This document shows positions 16,677 to 25,129 of a stretch of DNA of 64,000 nt, piece by piece (the first letter of the stretch is position 1; every line of letters starts with the position of its first letter). This stretch comes from Promicromonospora iranensis (GTDB lineage: Bacteria > Actinomycetota > Actinomycetes > Actinomycetales > Cellulomonadaceae): NCBI RefSeq assembly GCF_028994775.1, contig NZ_JAJQMN010000005.1:415297-479296 (forward strand). The letters are read 5' to 3'. The notes beneath the pieces are model-generated. The model saw only the letters and a list, made by a program, of their open reading frames with translations. It searched no databases and was not told where the DNA came from. A program made the position numbers and the translations under genes.

Positions 16677-17146
16677 GGGGCGGGCGTCCCCGCGCCCCAC
16701 TGCGCCGGCGACTGCGGGCTGGCGTGGAAGGTGAGGCGGAACTTGCCGATCTGGACCTCGTCGCCGGTGACCAGCGTGGCCGCGTCGATGCGGCCACGGT
16801 TGACGTAGGTGCCGTTCAGGGAGCCGATGTCGCGTACGACGAACGAGTCGCCCTCGCGCACGAACTCGGCGTGCTTGCGGGACACGGTGACATCGTCGAG
16901 GAAGATGTCGGCCTGCTCGCTGCGGCCGGCGACGCTGCGGCCGGTGTCCAGGAGGAAGCGTGCGCCGAACCCTGGCCCTCGCTGCACGATCAGCAGCGCG
17001 GAGTGTCGCGGCAGTGCGGCGACGGCGGCGGCTTCCTCCGGGCTGAGCGCCGTGCGGGGCGCCTGCTCGTCGGAGGTCGGGAACGCGATGCGACCCAGGT
17101 TGGCCGTGGTATCGGGCCCGACCGGATGGGCGCTGGGGTCCGTCAT
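16673..17146 (-). CDS. garA: FHA-domain signalling protein GarA/OdhI
   Basis: A 157-residue protein with a C-terminal FHA domain (about 70-145): GRSEQADIFLDD, VSRKHAEF and SLNGTYVN carry the phosphothreonine-binding Arg, Ser and Asn. In relatives the unphosphorylated protein inhibits 2-oxoglutarate dehydrogenase and adjusts glutamate synthesis; phosphorylation of an N-terminal ETTS motif by PknG or PknB shuts it off. Here the N-terminus has DTTANLGRI in place of ETTSVFR, so the phospho-site is divergent. The ATG at 17146 is preceded by GAGGAGA. Confidence 0.87.
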   Translation of the reverse strand: MTDPSAHPVGPDTTANLGRIAFPTSDEQAPRTALSPEEAAAVAALPRHSALLIVQRGPGFGARFLLDTGRSVAGRSEQADIFLDDVTVSRKHAEFVREGDSFVVRDIGSLNGTYVNRGRIDAATLVTGDEVQIGKFRLTFHASPQSPAQWGAGTPAP

Positions 17147-17360
17147 CAGGTCTCCTCGGGTGCGATGGTGATCTTCGTGGTGACTGCGGTGATGAACTGC
17201 GGTGATGATGAGGTGGGTTCCTACCGGGGACAACGGCTGGGACCGCGTCCGGGTTCCACTCAACCTACCCCGATCGGGATGGACGCGGGAACCAAAGACG
17301 GGAACCAACCCGGATAAAACTACCCACGTCACGACGGTTCCGCATGCCAGTTTTCACAGC

Positions 17361-17391
17361 CCGGTCCTGAGTCCGGTCCTGAGTCCGGTCC
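17361..17391. repeat. 12-bp tandem repeat upstream of garA
   Basis: Two and a half copies of ccggtcctgagt lie in the 290-bp gap between the end of the DUF881 gene and garA, where related genomes carry gcvH. No gcvH remnant is readable in this gap. The rest of the gap contains short repeats of gcggtgat(g) near 17185-17205 and presumably the garA promoter. Confidence 0.75.
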
Positions 17392-17436
17392 CCGGCCCCG
17401 GGATCAGGCCGAGAAGGCGGGCGAACGTGGTGGGGG

Positions 17437-18330
17437 TCACTCCTCGTCGGCCGGTTCGGCATGCTCCGGTTCGCCCGGGATGCGCACGGCGTCGACGCTG
17501 ACCTGGTCGGAGACGGTCGTGGTCGCTTCGCCGCCCTCCTCGCGGATCCGGGGCAGCGCGCCGCCGGGGATCTCGAGCGCGCGGTCGATCGTCTCGGGGT
17601 TGCCGATCGCCGTCCACTCGTACGGGGACGCGATGGCCACGCCGTCGAGCACGACGCCGCCGCCGGAGTCGATGAAGTAGCTGGTGGTGACCAGCCGCAT
17701 CCCGTTGACCTGGATCGCCTCGGCCCCCGCGTTGCGCAGCTCCTCGAGAAGGTTGAACAGGACCTGCGCCTCCAGCGGCCGGTCGCCGTCGGCCACGTGG
17801 ATCCGCACGCCCGGACCGTGGGCGGGGAGCCGGCCGGAGAGGATGCCCTCCTGCTCGGCGCGCTGCCGGGCGAGGTCGCGCGCCGCCTGGTCGCGCCCGT
17901 CCTCCGACCGCAGGTCGTCCCGGATCTCCTCCAGGTCGCCGACCTCCGCGTCGAGCTGTTCCGCACGCTGCGTCACCTCGTCCAGGAGCCGCACCAGCTC
18001 GTCCTGGCGCAGGCTGCTGAGCTGGTCCCCCGTCGACTGCCCCACCTGGACCGCCAGGGCGAAGCCCAGCGCCAGGCACAGCAGGCCGGTGAGCAGCTCC
18101 GAGCGGGTGCCACGCGGCCGCAGCAGCTGCGCCACGCGCTTCCAGCCCGACGCCGGTTCCCGCTCCACGGGCTCGGGCTCCGCCTGGTTGTCGGTCTGGT
18201 TGTCGGTCTGGTTGTCGGTCTGGTTGTCGGTCTGGTTGTCGGTCTGGTTGTCGGTCTGGTCGTCGGTGCGGTCCTCGACCTGGTCCTCGGTCCCGTCCGC
18301 AGCCCTGTCGCGCTCGTCGCCCATGCTCAC
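17437..18330 (-). CDS. DUF881 membrane-anchored protein with TDNQ repeats
   Basis: 297 residues from a GTG that overlaps the preceding stop (GTGA); an ATG lies two codons in. A charged cytoplasmic tail contains six or seven TDNQ repeats (residues 24-50) encoded by a 12-bp tandem repeat. One transmembrane segment follows (LLTGLLCLALGFALAVQV, about 80-97), then a coiled coil and the extracellular DUF881 domain. It corresponds to Rv1825. These proteins occur with pgsA and the small basic protein in many actinobacteria and Bacillota next to division genes; biochemical function is unknown. Confidence 0.87.
   Translation of the reverse strand: MSMGDERDRAADGTEDQVEDRTDDQTDNQTDNQTDNQTDNQTDNQTDNQAEPEPVEREPASGWKRVAQLLRPRGTRSELLTGLLCLALGFALAVQVGQSTGDQLSSLRQDELVRLLDEVTQRAEQLDAEVGDLEEIRDDLRSEDGRDQAARDLARQRAEQEGILSGRLPAHGPGVRIHVADGDRPLEAQVLFNLLEELRNAGAEAIQVNGMRLVTTSYFIDSGGGVVLDGVAIASPYEWTAIGNPETIDRALEIPGGALPRIREEGGEATTTVSDQVSVDAVRIPGEPEHAEPADEE
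18184..18267. repeat. Seven 12-bp tandem units coding TDNQ
   Basis: Six perfect copies of ctggttgtcggt and a seventh with one change (ctggtcgtcggt) lie in frame in the DUF881 gene. The perfection at the DNA level, not just the protein level, points to recent slippage expansion. Confidence 0.92.
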
Positions 18331-18659
18331 GCCTTGAAGATGTGCCGGCGGATCGAGGCGGCGTTCGAGAAGATCCGGATGCCGAGCACCACCACCACTG
18401 CCGTCGAGAGCTGCCCGCCCACGCCGAGCTGGTCACCCAGGAACACGATGAACGCAGCCACCACCACGTTCGACAGGAACGACACCAGGAAGACCTTGTC
18501 GTCGAACAAACCATCGAGCATCGCCCGCAGCCCTCCGAACAGGGCATCCAGCGCCGCCACCACCGCGATCGGCAGATACGGCTGCAGTATCAGCGGGACG
18601 GTCGGCTGCAGCACCAGGCCGGCGACCACCCCGACCACGAGCCCGACGATCGCGATCAT
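18327..18659 (-). CDS. sbp: Small basic family integral membrane protein (Sbp)
   Basis: A 110-residue protein with three hydrophobic segments (MIAIVGLVVGVVAGLVL; VFLVSFLSNVVVAAFIVFLG; TAVVVVLGIRIFSNA). It matches the DUF1290/Sbp family (Rv1824). It overlaps both flanking DUF881 genes by four bases, so all three are translationally coupled and probably form one membrane complex. Function is unknown; location beside pgsA and division regulators suggests envelope growth. Confidence 0.88.
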   Translation of the reverse strand: MIAIVGLVVGVVAGLVLQPTVPLILQPYLPIAVVAALDALFGGLRAMLDGLFDDKVFLVSFLSNVVVAAFIVFLGDQLGVGGQLSTAVVVVLGIRIFSNAASIRRHIFKA

Positions 18660-19585
18660 CCGTTGTCCTCCTCGGATCGGTCCTCTGTTGTGCCCGCGTC
18701 CCCGGAGCGCGGAACGTGCGTGTACCGCAGCGTCGGAGAACCCGCACCCGGCAGGTACATCCCCTCGCTCGTGGTCACCTCGTTCTCGATGCCGTACTCC
18801 GCACTCAGCAGCTGCAGGAACCCCATCCCCGCCGACCGCGCGAACTCGACCTGCATGTCCTCCGGATCCCCCACCGCCTCGATCGTGTACGTCGGCCCGT
18901 TCAACGGCTGCAGATCCACCAGGATCGCGTCACCCGCGTTCCGGATCGCCGACAACGACGTCAAACGCTCGTCGTTCACCGCCACCGCCTCCGCACCCGC
19001 CGCCCACAGCTCGTTGACGACGAACTGCACGTCCGCGTCCCGCACCCGCGACTCCGCGGGCGCGTCCCCCGGATCCACCAGCCCACCACCCGCACCGTCC
19101 GTCAGCCGCACCACCATGCCAGGACCCCGCACCGGCACCGCACCGTTCACCCACCGGTCCAGGTCGTTGATCTCCACCAACGCGGACGGCAGCAACCCAC
19201 CGCTCTGCAGGCTGTCGACCTCCGCGCTCAGCGCCGCAGAACGCTCCGACAGCGCCTCCACCTCGGCGCTACGCTCCTGGATCTGCTCCATGAGCACCGT
19301 CCGCCCCTTCGCGACCAACGGCTGCGGCGCTCGCAGGTCGATGACCGCGACGGTCGTCGCTGCGCCGAGCAGGACCGCGACGAGCAGCAGACCGACCAGG
19401 CCCACCCCGCCGCGGCGCGACGTCGTCTCGCCCGCCGCGCGCCGCTGCGCCATCTGCGCGTACCCCGGGTCCAGAGGGCGCTCGGTGACCTCGCGCAGCA
19501 GCGTCATCGACTCGTCCGGGCGCCGACGCGCGCCATCCTCCGCAGTGCCCGGCGTCCGATCCACCGTGGTACCCGGACCGGTCAT
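18656..19585 (-). CDS. DUF881 membrane-anchored protein (first copy)
   Basis: 309 residues from ATG 19585, overlapping the pgsA stop (ATGA). A cytoplasmic tail of about 70 residues precedes one membrane segment (GLVGLLLVAVLLGAATTVAV). A coiled coil (QIQERSAEVEALSERSAALS) and the extracellular DUF881 domain follow (RGPGMVVRLTDG, NELWAAGAEAVAVNDERLT, YTIEAVGDPEDM). It corresponds to Rv1823. The two DUF881 copies flank Sbp exactly as in mycobacteria. Confidence 0.88.
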   Translation of the reverse strand: MTGPGTTVDRTPGTAEDGARRRPDESMTLLREVTERPLDPGYAQMAQRRAAGETTSRRGGVGLVGLLLVAVLLGAATTVAVIDLRAPQPLVAKGRTVLMEQIQERSAEVEALSERSAALSAEVDSLQSGGLLPSALVEINDLDRWVNGAVPVRGPGMVVRLTDGAGGGLVDPGDAPAESRVRDADVQFVVNELWAAGAEAVAVNDERLTSLSAIRNAGDAILVDLQPLNGPTYTIEAVGDPEDMQVEFARSAGMGFLQLLSAEYGIENEVTTSEGMYLPGAGSPTLRYTHVPRSGDAGTTEDRSEEDNG

Positions 19586-20154
19586 GCCCCGGCCGCCAGG
19601 CGTCGCACCTGGGCCACGTACTGGAGTCCCGCCAGCCAGTACAGGCCGACACCCCACCAGGTGAAGGCCCAGCCCACCACGTGCGCGGCGGCCCCTATCC
19701 AGCCGGGTACCTCCGCGAGCAGCAGGAGCGGGAAGGCGTACAGCAGGGCGAACGTCGCAATCTTGCCGACCAGCGTCACGTTCAGCGTGCCGTACCCCAG
19801 GCGGGCCAGAACCGGCACCGTCAGCGCGAGCAGCACGTCACGCGCGATGATCGCGATGACCAGCCACGGCGGCACCACCTCGCGCCACGCCAGGCCGATC
19901 AGGGTCACGAAGATGAAGAGCCGGTCGGCGAAGGGATCCAGGATCTGCCCCAGCCGGGTGACCTGGTTCAGACGACGTGCCAGCACACCGTCGAGCCAGT
20001 CCGTGGCGCCCGAGACCGCAAGGACCAGCAGGGCCCAGCCGTCCTCGCCCACGACGATCAGCACGGCGAAGACCGGCACGAGCGCCAGCCGCACCAGGCT
20101 GATGATGTTGGGCACGGTCAGGACCCGGGAGCTCATCTCCGCCCCAGTGGACAC
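19582..20154 (-). CDS. pgsA: CDP-alcohol phosphatidyltransferase
   Basis: About 190 residues. The CDP-alcohol transferase signature is present in DWLDGVLARRLN followed by GQILDPFADR, including all catalytic Asp residues. It probably makes phosphatidylglycerol phosphate from CDP-diacylglycerol and glycerol 3-phosphate, or a related phospholipid (pgsA2 type, Rv1822). Five transmembrane segments are visible. Candidate starts are GTG 20160, GTG 20154 and ATG 20136; 20154 is preferred because AAGGG lies 8 bases upstream. Confidence 0.85.
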   Translation of the reverse strand: MSTGAEMSSRVLTVPNIISLVRLALVPVFAVLIVVGEDGWALLVLAVSGATDWLDGVLARRLNQVTRLGQILDPFADRLFIFVTLIGLAWREVVPPWLVIAIIARDVLLALTVPVLARLGYGTLNVTLVGKIATFALLYAFPLLLLAEVPGWIGAAAHVVGWAFTWWGVGLYWLAGLQYVAQVRRLAAGA

Positions 20155-20499
20155 GCACACCGCCCTTGCTCACGCCGGTTTCGTCTCGTCGCAATACTAC
20201 GGGGCGGGCGTTGCGTATCCGCACTGGCGCGCCGTCCGACCGCCACGCAACGCCTCTCACCACCGACAACATCACCCCGCGTGCTGCACGTCACGCCGCC
20301 CAGGCCTGTGCCGAACGCCCCAGCAGCCGATAGGGTGGTGCCACATCCCCTTGGAGTTCGTCGTCATCCCGTGTGTGCACACAACGTGCGAGACAGGCCC
20401 GCAGCCTCGGTTGCGGGGAAGGTGTTTCGGGAGCAAGCGACGCGAGGGTCCTCACCTCGGCCCTGACTCCCCTTCCGACGACGAACGGTGCATCACTGC
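20155..20499. other. Divergent intergenic region, about 345 bp
   Basis: This separates leftward pgsA from the rightward helicase. On the minus strand TAGTAT (20199-20194) is a plausible -10 box for the pgsA-DUF881 operon. On the plus strand TAGGGT (20331-20336) could be the -10 for the helicase, giving a leader of about 155 nt. Long, structured leaders are common for cold-inducible DEAD-box helicases, but I could not identify a known riboregulator. No open frame with coding bias was found. Confidence 0.45.
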
Positions 20500-22557
20500 A
20501 TGTCTATCGACACCCATGACCTGATCGCGCCTGCTGAGCAGGCAACCGAGCAGGCCATCGCCGACACCGGCGACCAGACGACCCCCGAGGCCGTCACCAT
20601 CTCCGAGGACACCACCTCCGAGAGCAGTACCCCTGAGGACACGACCACCGAGGCGACCGCCCCGGCAGTGACTGCCCAGGACGCCAGCCAGGACTCCGCC
20701 AAGGACTCCACCCCGGAGCCCGCCGCTCAGCCCGAGCCCACCGGCCCGACCTTCGCAAGCCTCGGCCTCCCCGCGCAGCTGATGGCAGCCGTCGACAAGC
20801 TCGGCTTCGTCACGCCCTCCGCCATCCAGGCCCGCGCCATCCCCGAGCTGCTCTCCGGCCGCGACATCACCGGCGTCGCCCAGACAGGCACCGGCAAGAC
20901 CGCCGCCTTCGGCCTCCCCCTGCTCGCCGCCATCGACCCCAAGCTCCGCAAGGTCCAGGCCCTCGTCCTGGCCCCCACCCGTGAGCTCGCCATGCAGGTC
21001 GCCGACGCCATCGAGTCCTTCGCGACCGAGCTCGACGACGTCCGCGTCCTGCCCGTCTACGGCGGCGCCCCCTACATCCCCCAGCAGCGCGCCCTGCGCG
21101 ACGGCGTCCACGTCGTCGTCGGCACCCCCGGCCGCATCAAGGACCACCTCGACCGCGGCGCCCTCAAGCTCGACGACATCCGCTTCCTCGTCCTCGACGA
21201 GGCCGACGAGATGCTCCGCATGGGCTTCGCCGAGGACGTCGAGGAGATCTTCGGCCAGGCACCCGCCAAGCGCCAGGTCGCCCTCTTCTCCGCGACCATG
21301 CCCCCGGCCATCCGCAAGGTCGCCGACCACCACATGACCGACCCCGTGCAGATCGCCGTCACCCGGCAGGCCTCCACCGTCACCGCGGTGCGTCAGACCT
21401 ACGCCGTCGTGCCCTTCCGCCACAAGGTCGGCTCCCTCGCCCGCGTCCTCGCCACCTCCGACGCCGACGCAGCCATCGTCTTCACCCGCACCCGCGGCGC
21501 AGCGGAAGACGTCGGCTCCGCCCTCATCGAGAAGGGCATCTCCGCCGCCACCATCTCCGGCGACGTCGCCCAGAAGGAACGCGAGAAGATCGTCGAGCGA
21601 CTCCGCTCCGGCGCCCTCGACGTCCTCGTCGCCACCGACGTCGCCGCCCGCGGCCTCGACGTCGACCGCATCGGACTCGTCGTCAACTTCGACGTCCCCG
21701 GCGAGCCCGAGGCCTACGTCCACCGCATCGGCCGCACCGGCCGCGCTGGACGCACCGGCGAAGCACTCACCTTCGTCACCCCCCACGAGCGCGGCAAGCT
21801 CCGCAGCATCGAGCGCACCATCCGCGCCTCGCTCGAAGAGGTAGAGATCCCCTCCCCCCGCGACGTCTCGGCCCACCAGGTCAAGCGCGCACTCGGCAAG
21901 GTCGCGGCCCGCCGCGAAGCCGGACGCCTCGACATGTACACCGAGATGATCCGCACCTACGCCGAGGAGAGCGGCACCGACCCCGTCGAGATCGCAGCCG
22001 CCATGGCGGCGCTCGCGGTCGGCGACGACGGCCCCCGTGCCCGTGCCGAGCAGGAGGAGTACGAGCGCGAGCGGACCGAGGCCAAGTCGGCAGCGGCACG
22101 TCGCACCTCCCGCGACGGCGACCGCCACGACCGGTCGGGTGACCGTTCGCCGCGCACCCGGTCCGAGGGCGACCGCGGCATCCGCCGTCCCGCCCGGGGC
22201 ACCCGCTACCGCATCGCCGTCGGGCACACGCACGGCGTGCAGCCGGGCGGGATCGTCGGCGCGCTGACCGGCGAGGGTGGCATCACCGGTGCCGACGTCG
22301 GCAAGATCGACATCTTCGGCAGCTTCTCGCTGGTCGACATCATCGCGCCGCTGGACACCGAGGCGCTCGACCGTCTGGCCCGTGCCCGCGTGGCCGGCAA
22401 GCCGCTGCGTATCACGCTCGACCGTGGTCCCGCGGCGCGCACCGGCGGCGACCGCGACCGTGCACCCCGGAGCGGTGGCGACCACCGCCGTCCGGACGGC
22501 GAGCGTGGACCCCGCGCCCGCACCACGCCCCACTGGGACGCGCGCACCAGCCGCTGA
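20500..22557 (+). CDS. DEAD-box RNA helicase (DeaD/CsdA type)
   Basis: 685 residues from ATG 20500. A low-complexity acidic Thr/Glu tail (about 80 residues) precedes the helicase core: Q motif, AQTGTGKTAAFGLP (motif I), PTRELA (Ia), LDEADEML (II), SATMP (III), ATDVAARGLDVD (V) and HRIGRTGRAG (VI). A basic Arg-rich linker leads to a C-terminal DbpA/CsdA RNA-binding domain (RYRIAVGHTHGVQPGGIVGA, IDIFGSFSLVDI). It unwinds structured RNA in ribosome assembly and mRNA decay, usually induced by cold. It is monocistronic, ended by a strong hairpin. Confidence 0.92.
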   Translation: MSIDTHDLIAPAEQATEQAIADTGDQTTPEAVTISEDTTSESSTPEDTTTEATAPAVTAQDASQDSAKDSTPEPAAQPEPTGPTFASLGLPAQLMAAVDKLGFVTPSAIQARAIPELLSGRDITGVAQTGTGKTAAFGLPLLAAIDPKLRKVQALVLAPTRELAMQVADAIESFATELDDVRVLPVYGGAPYIPQQRALRDGVHVVVGTPGRIKDHLDRGALKLDDIRFLVLDEADEMLRMGFAEDVEEIFGQAPAKRQVALFSATMPPAIRKVADHHMTDPVQIAVTRQASTVTAVRQTYAVVPFRHKVGSLARVLATSDADAAIVFTRTRGAAEDVGSALIEKGISAATISGDVAQKEREKIVERLRSGALDVLVATDVAARGLDVDRIGLVVNFDVPGEPEAYVHRIGRTGRAGRTGEALTFVTPHERGKLRSIERTIRASLEEVEIPSPRDVSAHQVKRALGKVAARREAGRLDMYTEMIRTYAEESGTDPVEIAAAMAALAVGDDGPRARAEQEEYERERTEAKSAAARRTSRDGDRHDRSGDRSPRTRSEGDRGIRRPARGTRYRIAVGHTHGVQPGGIVGALTGEGGITGADVGKIDIFGSFSLVDIIAPLDTEALDRLARARVAGKPLRITLDRGPAARTGGDRDRAPRSGGDHRRPDGERGPRARTTPHWDARTSR

Positions 22558-22592
22558 CCCCGGCTGACGCTCGACGAGCAGTCGCATGACGA

Positions 22593-22639
22593 CGGCGGTC
22601 GAGCTCCCCGAGACCTGATCTCGGGGAGCTCGACCGCCG
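22593..22639 (+). terminator. Rho-independent terminator of the helicase gene
   Basis: Perfect 21-bp stem (22593-22613 with 22619-22639) around the five-base loop cctga, followed by ttt. The symmetric stem should also stop leftward transcripts from the PH-domain gene that ends at 22689. Confidence 0.92.
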
Positions 22640-22688
22640 TTTCTGCTGTCCCGCTACGTCTGGCTGTCCCGCTACTTTCCGGTCGGGC

Positions 22689-23201
22689 CTACGCCTGGTC
22701 GGGCGTGCCCCGGCCGGGTTCCGTGGCCTCGCCCAGCTCGGCGACGAGCGCCACCAGACGGCGTGCCTCGGCCATGCCGTGCTCGCCGTCCGCTCGCTGG
22801 ATGCCCATCACGGCGAGCACGTCGCCGTCGGCCAGGTCGAGGTGTACCCACGGGTCGTTCGGCCCGAAGCGCACCGTGACGATCTCGGCCCAGGCCAGCC
22901 GGCGGCTCTTGGCGTAGTTCACCACGGTGAGCCCGGCGGGGTCCGGCATCGCCCGCACGGCGCCGAACCGCCAGGCGATCAGGGCACCCAGCACCCCGAA
23001 GACGATCATCGCCACCCGGTTGGCCGTGTCGGCGGTGTTCGCGGCCAACGCCACGAACGTGCACCCGCCGGCGGACAGCAGGGCCAGCCCGTAGGCCGTC
23101 GGTGTGCCGAACCGTCCGCGGAAGGTGCGGAAGCGGTCACGGTCGTGGCCGGGGGCGCCGCCGCCCGCCGTCCCCTGGCCTGTGCCCGTTCCCGCACCCA
23201 T
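22689..23201 (-). CDS. PH-domain membrane protein downstream of hisG
   Basis: A 170-residue protein. After a Gly-rich N-terminus, two hydrophobic segments (AYGLALLSAGGCTFVALAAN; VAMIVFGVLGALIAW) are followed by a bacterial PH-like domain (GLTVVNYAKSRRLAWAEIVT, VHLDLADGDVLAVMGIQ). It lies 5 bases after hisG and is transcribed with it, an arrangement common in Micrococcales. Function is unknown and there is no evident link to histidine synthesis. Confidence 0.82.
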   Translation of the reverse strand: MGAGTGTGQGTAGGGAPGHDRDRFRTFRGRFGTPTAYGLALLSAGGCTFVALAANTADTANRVAMIVFGVLGALIAWRFGAVRAMPDPAGLTVVNYAKSRRLAWAEIVTVRFGPNDPWVHLDLADGDVLAVMGIQRADGEHGMAEARRLVALVAELGEATEPGRGTPDQA

Positions 23202-23206
23202 GGGGC

Positions 23207-24070
23207 CTACAGCCGCGAGGCGTGGATCGAGGTCACGATGATGGCGCGCGCCCCGACGTCGTACAGCGCGTCCATGATCCGGTTGGTCTCCCGGCGCGGG
23301 ACCATGACGCGGACGGCGCAGGCGTCGCTGTGGTGCTGTGCCGAGACGGTCGGGGACTCCTTGCCCGGCGTGATCGCGACCGCCTGTTCCAACCGTGACG
23401 CGGGGACCACGTAGTCCATGAGGACATACTCCCGGGCGGTGATCACGCCCTCCAGACGGCGGGTCAGGATGTCCAGACCAGCCGGCGGCTCGGCATCCGA
23501 CTGCCGGATCAGCACCGCCTCGGAGCGCAGGATCGGGTCGCCGAACACCTCGAGGCCCGCGGCCCGCAGGGTGGTGCCGGTCTCCACGACATCGGCGATG
23601 ACGTCCGCGACGCCGAGCCGCACGCTCGACTCCACGGCACCGTCCAGGTGCACGATCGCGGCGGGTTCGATGCCCTGCTTCGCCAGGTGCTGTGCCACGA
23701 GCGTCGTGTACGACGACGCCACACGCCGCCCCGCGATCTGGCTCACCTCGGTCACCGGGTCGGCCTCGCCAGGACCGGCGGGCGCCGCGTACCGGAACGT
23801 GGACCGGGCGAACCCGAGACCGAGGTGCTCGACGGCGTCGGCGCCCGAGTCGAGCATCAGGTCGCGGCCGGTGATCCCGACGTCGACGGTGCCCGTCCCG
23901 ACGTAGACCGCGACGTCACGCGGACGCAGGAAGAAGAACTCGACGTCGTTCTCGGGGTCGGCGAGCACGAGCTCACGGGTGTCGCGGCGCTGGCGGTAGC
24001 CCGCCTCGCGCAGCATCTCGGAGGCGGGGCCCGACAGGGCACCCTTGTTGGGGACGGCGATGCGCAGCAT
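23207..24070 (-). CDS. hisG: ATP phosphoribosyltransferase, long form
   Basis: A 287-residue enzyme for the first step of histidine synthesis: ATP + PRPP to phosphoribosyl-ATP. The N-terminal catalytic part begins [20 protein letters not shown]; the substrate loop includes [10 protein letters not shown] and the PRPP site [14 protein letters not shown]. The C-terminal regulatory domain (about 210-287), typical of hexameric long HisG with histidine feedback, is present. ATG 24070 has AGAGAGGAAAG upstream. It is preceded by hisE on the same strand, 69 bases away. Confidence 0.93.
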   Translation of the reverse strand: MLRIAVPNKGALSGPASEMLREAGYRQRRDTRELVLADPENDVEFFFLRPRDVAVYVGTGTVDVGITGRDLMLDSGADAVEHLGLGFARSTFRYAAPAGPGEADPVTEVSQIAGRRVASSYTTLVAQHLAKQGIEPAAIVHLDGAVESSVRLGVADVIADVVETGTTLRAAGLEVFGDPILRSEAVLIRQSDAEPPAGLDILTRRLEGVITAREYVLMDYVVPASRLEQAVAITPGKESPTVSAQHHSDACAVRVMVPRRETNRIMDALYDVGARAIIVTSIHASRL

Positions 24071-24139
24071 GTGGTTCTTTCCTCTCTGGGTGTACGACGG
24101 AGCTGAGTGCGGGGTCCGGATCACTGCCCGGAGGCCCCG

Positions 24140-24403
24140 CTACAGATGCGTGTACACGTCCTCGAGGGTCAGTCCCTTGGCGACCATCAGAACCTGCAGG
24201 TGGTACAGGAGCTGGGAGATCTCCTCCGCGGTCTCGCTGTCCGACTGGTACTCGGCTGCCATCCACACCTCGGCGGCCTCCTCCACGACCTTCTTGCCGA
24301 TCGCATGGACACCGGCGTCCAGCTGGGCCACGGTGCCGGAACCCGCCGGACGGGTCTCGGCCTTCTCGGTCAGCTCGGCGAACAGGGTCTCGAAGGTCTT
24401 CAC
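24140..24403 (-). CDS. hisE: Phosphoribosyl-ATP pyrophosphatase
   Basis: An 87-residue enzyme of the MazG-like all-alpha NTP pyrophosphatase superfamily; hydrolyses phosphoribosyl-ATP to phosphoribosyl-AMP, the second histidine step. The metal motif is [14 protein letters not shown] followed by [14 protein letters not shown]. It starts with GTG and precedes hisG, so the first two steps are made from one transcript. Confidence 0.93.
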   Translation of the reverse strand: MKTFETLFAELTEKAETRPAGSGTVAQLDAGVHAIGKKVVEEAAEVWMAAEYQSDSETAEEISQLLYHLQVLMVAKGLTLEDVYTHL

Positions 24404-24540
24404 GGGCTCAGCCTAGTCCGGCCTGAGGGGCACTACCCGCCGCCGTCCCACGTTCTGGCCATGTTCCGGTTATGGCGCTGGCCACTCGCCCGGCAACGTG
24501 CCGCCCGCCCCGGGGACGAGGACCCCCTGGAACGGCGTGA

Positions 24541-25014
24541 TCAGGTGGAGGTCTCCTTCGCCGCCCTGCACGTCTCCGGCGTCGAGACCACGGCGATCCG
24601 ATCCCCGGGCGAGACCTCGACCTCGGGCGGGGGCTCCACACCGCCGCTCGGCTCGGGCCGCGCCAGCACCTTCTCGACGTCGAACAGCCAGCGGTTGGCC
24701 TCGGCACCGAACATGGGCGCCGTCCCGTCCCGCTCGACGACACTCCCCCGCAGCACGACGCCGGCATCGGCCGCCGCCTCGTCCGGCGTCCGGAAATGCA
24801 CCCAGTCGACGCACGCCTCGCTCGTCCCGGTGCTGGTCCCGGTGCTGGTCTCGGTGCTGGTCTCGGTGCTGGTCCCGGTGTTCGCCCCCCTGCCCGTCTC
24901 ACCGCTCGGGGTCAGCGGGTCGGCCGCGCCGCACCCGGTGAGGCCACCGGACAGCGCGGCCGCCAGCAGTACCACCGAGATCGCGGCCACCCGCCGAGCC
25001 CTTGAGGTCGTCAT
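24541..25014 (-). CDS. Lipoprotein, probably frameshifted near the 3' end
   Basis: A 157-residue secreted lipoprotein with a signal peptide (VVLLAAALSGGLTGC; lipobox LTGC, Cys at about 28). A Thr/Ser/Gly-rich linker built from a 12-bp tandem repeat follows, then a globular domain of unknown function (VVLRGSVVERDGTAP, EVEVSPGDRIAVVSTPETC). The frame stops at 24541 just after STPETC. The adjacent frame stays open to 24470 with strong GC3 bias and reads GDLHLITPFQGVLVPG, so a one-base indel near 24550-24570 is likely (real mutation or sequencing error). It is not recognisable as a named family. Confidence 0.65.
   Translation of the reverse strand: MTTSRARRVAAISVVLLAAALSGGLTGCGAADPLTPSGETGRGANTGTSTETSTETSTGTSTGTSEACVDWVHFRTPDEAAADAGVVLRGSVVERDGTAPMFGAEANRWLFDVEKVLARPEPSGGVEPPPEVEVSPGDRIAVVSTPETCRAAKETST
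24829..24880. repeat. 12-bp tandem repeat in the lipoprotein linker
   Basis: Four to five in-frame copies of ggtgctggtctc/ggtgctggtccc give the TSTG and TSTE repeats right after the lipidated Cys region. Confidence 0.88.
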
Positions 25015-25092
25015 ACCCGGCTTGTGTGCCGCCGGCCCCGCTTCTTGCGGCTATGGGTGTCGTATGCGCCCGGGTGTGGGGTTGTTTTTCTA

Positions 25093-25105
25093 CGCTTGGC
25101 ACACT
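25093..25105. other. Shared 13-mer, intergenic copy 1
   Basis: CGCTTGGCACACT, identical to 32074-32086. On the minus strand it reads AGTGTGCCAAGCG preceded by an A/T run. It lies between ribH (ending 25130) and the lipoprotein gene (starting 25014), both leftward. Confidence 0.5.
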
Positions 25106-25129
25106 ATTAATGCTGTACGAGAGAACTGG

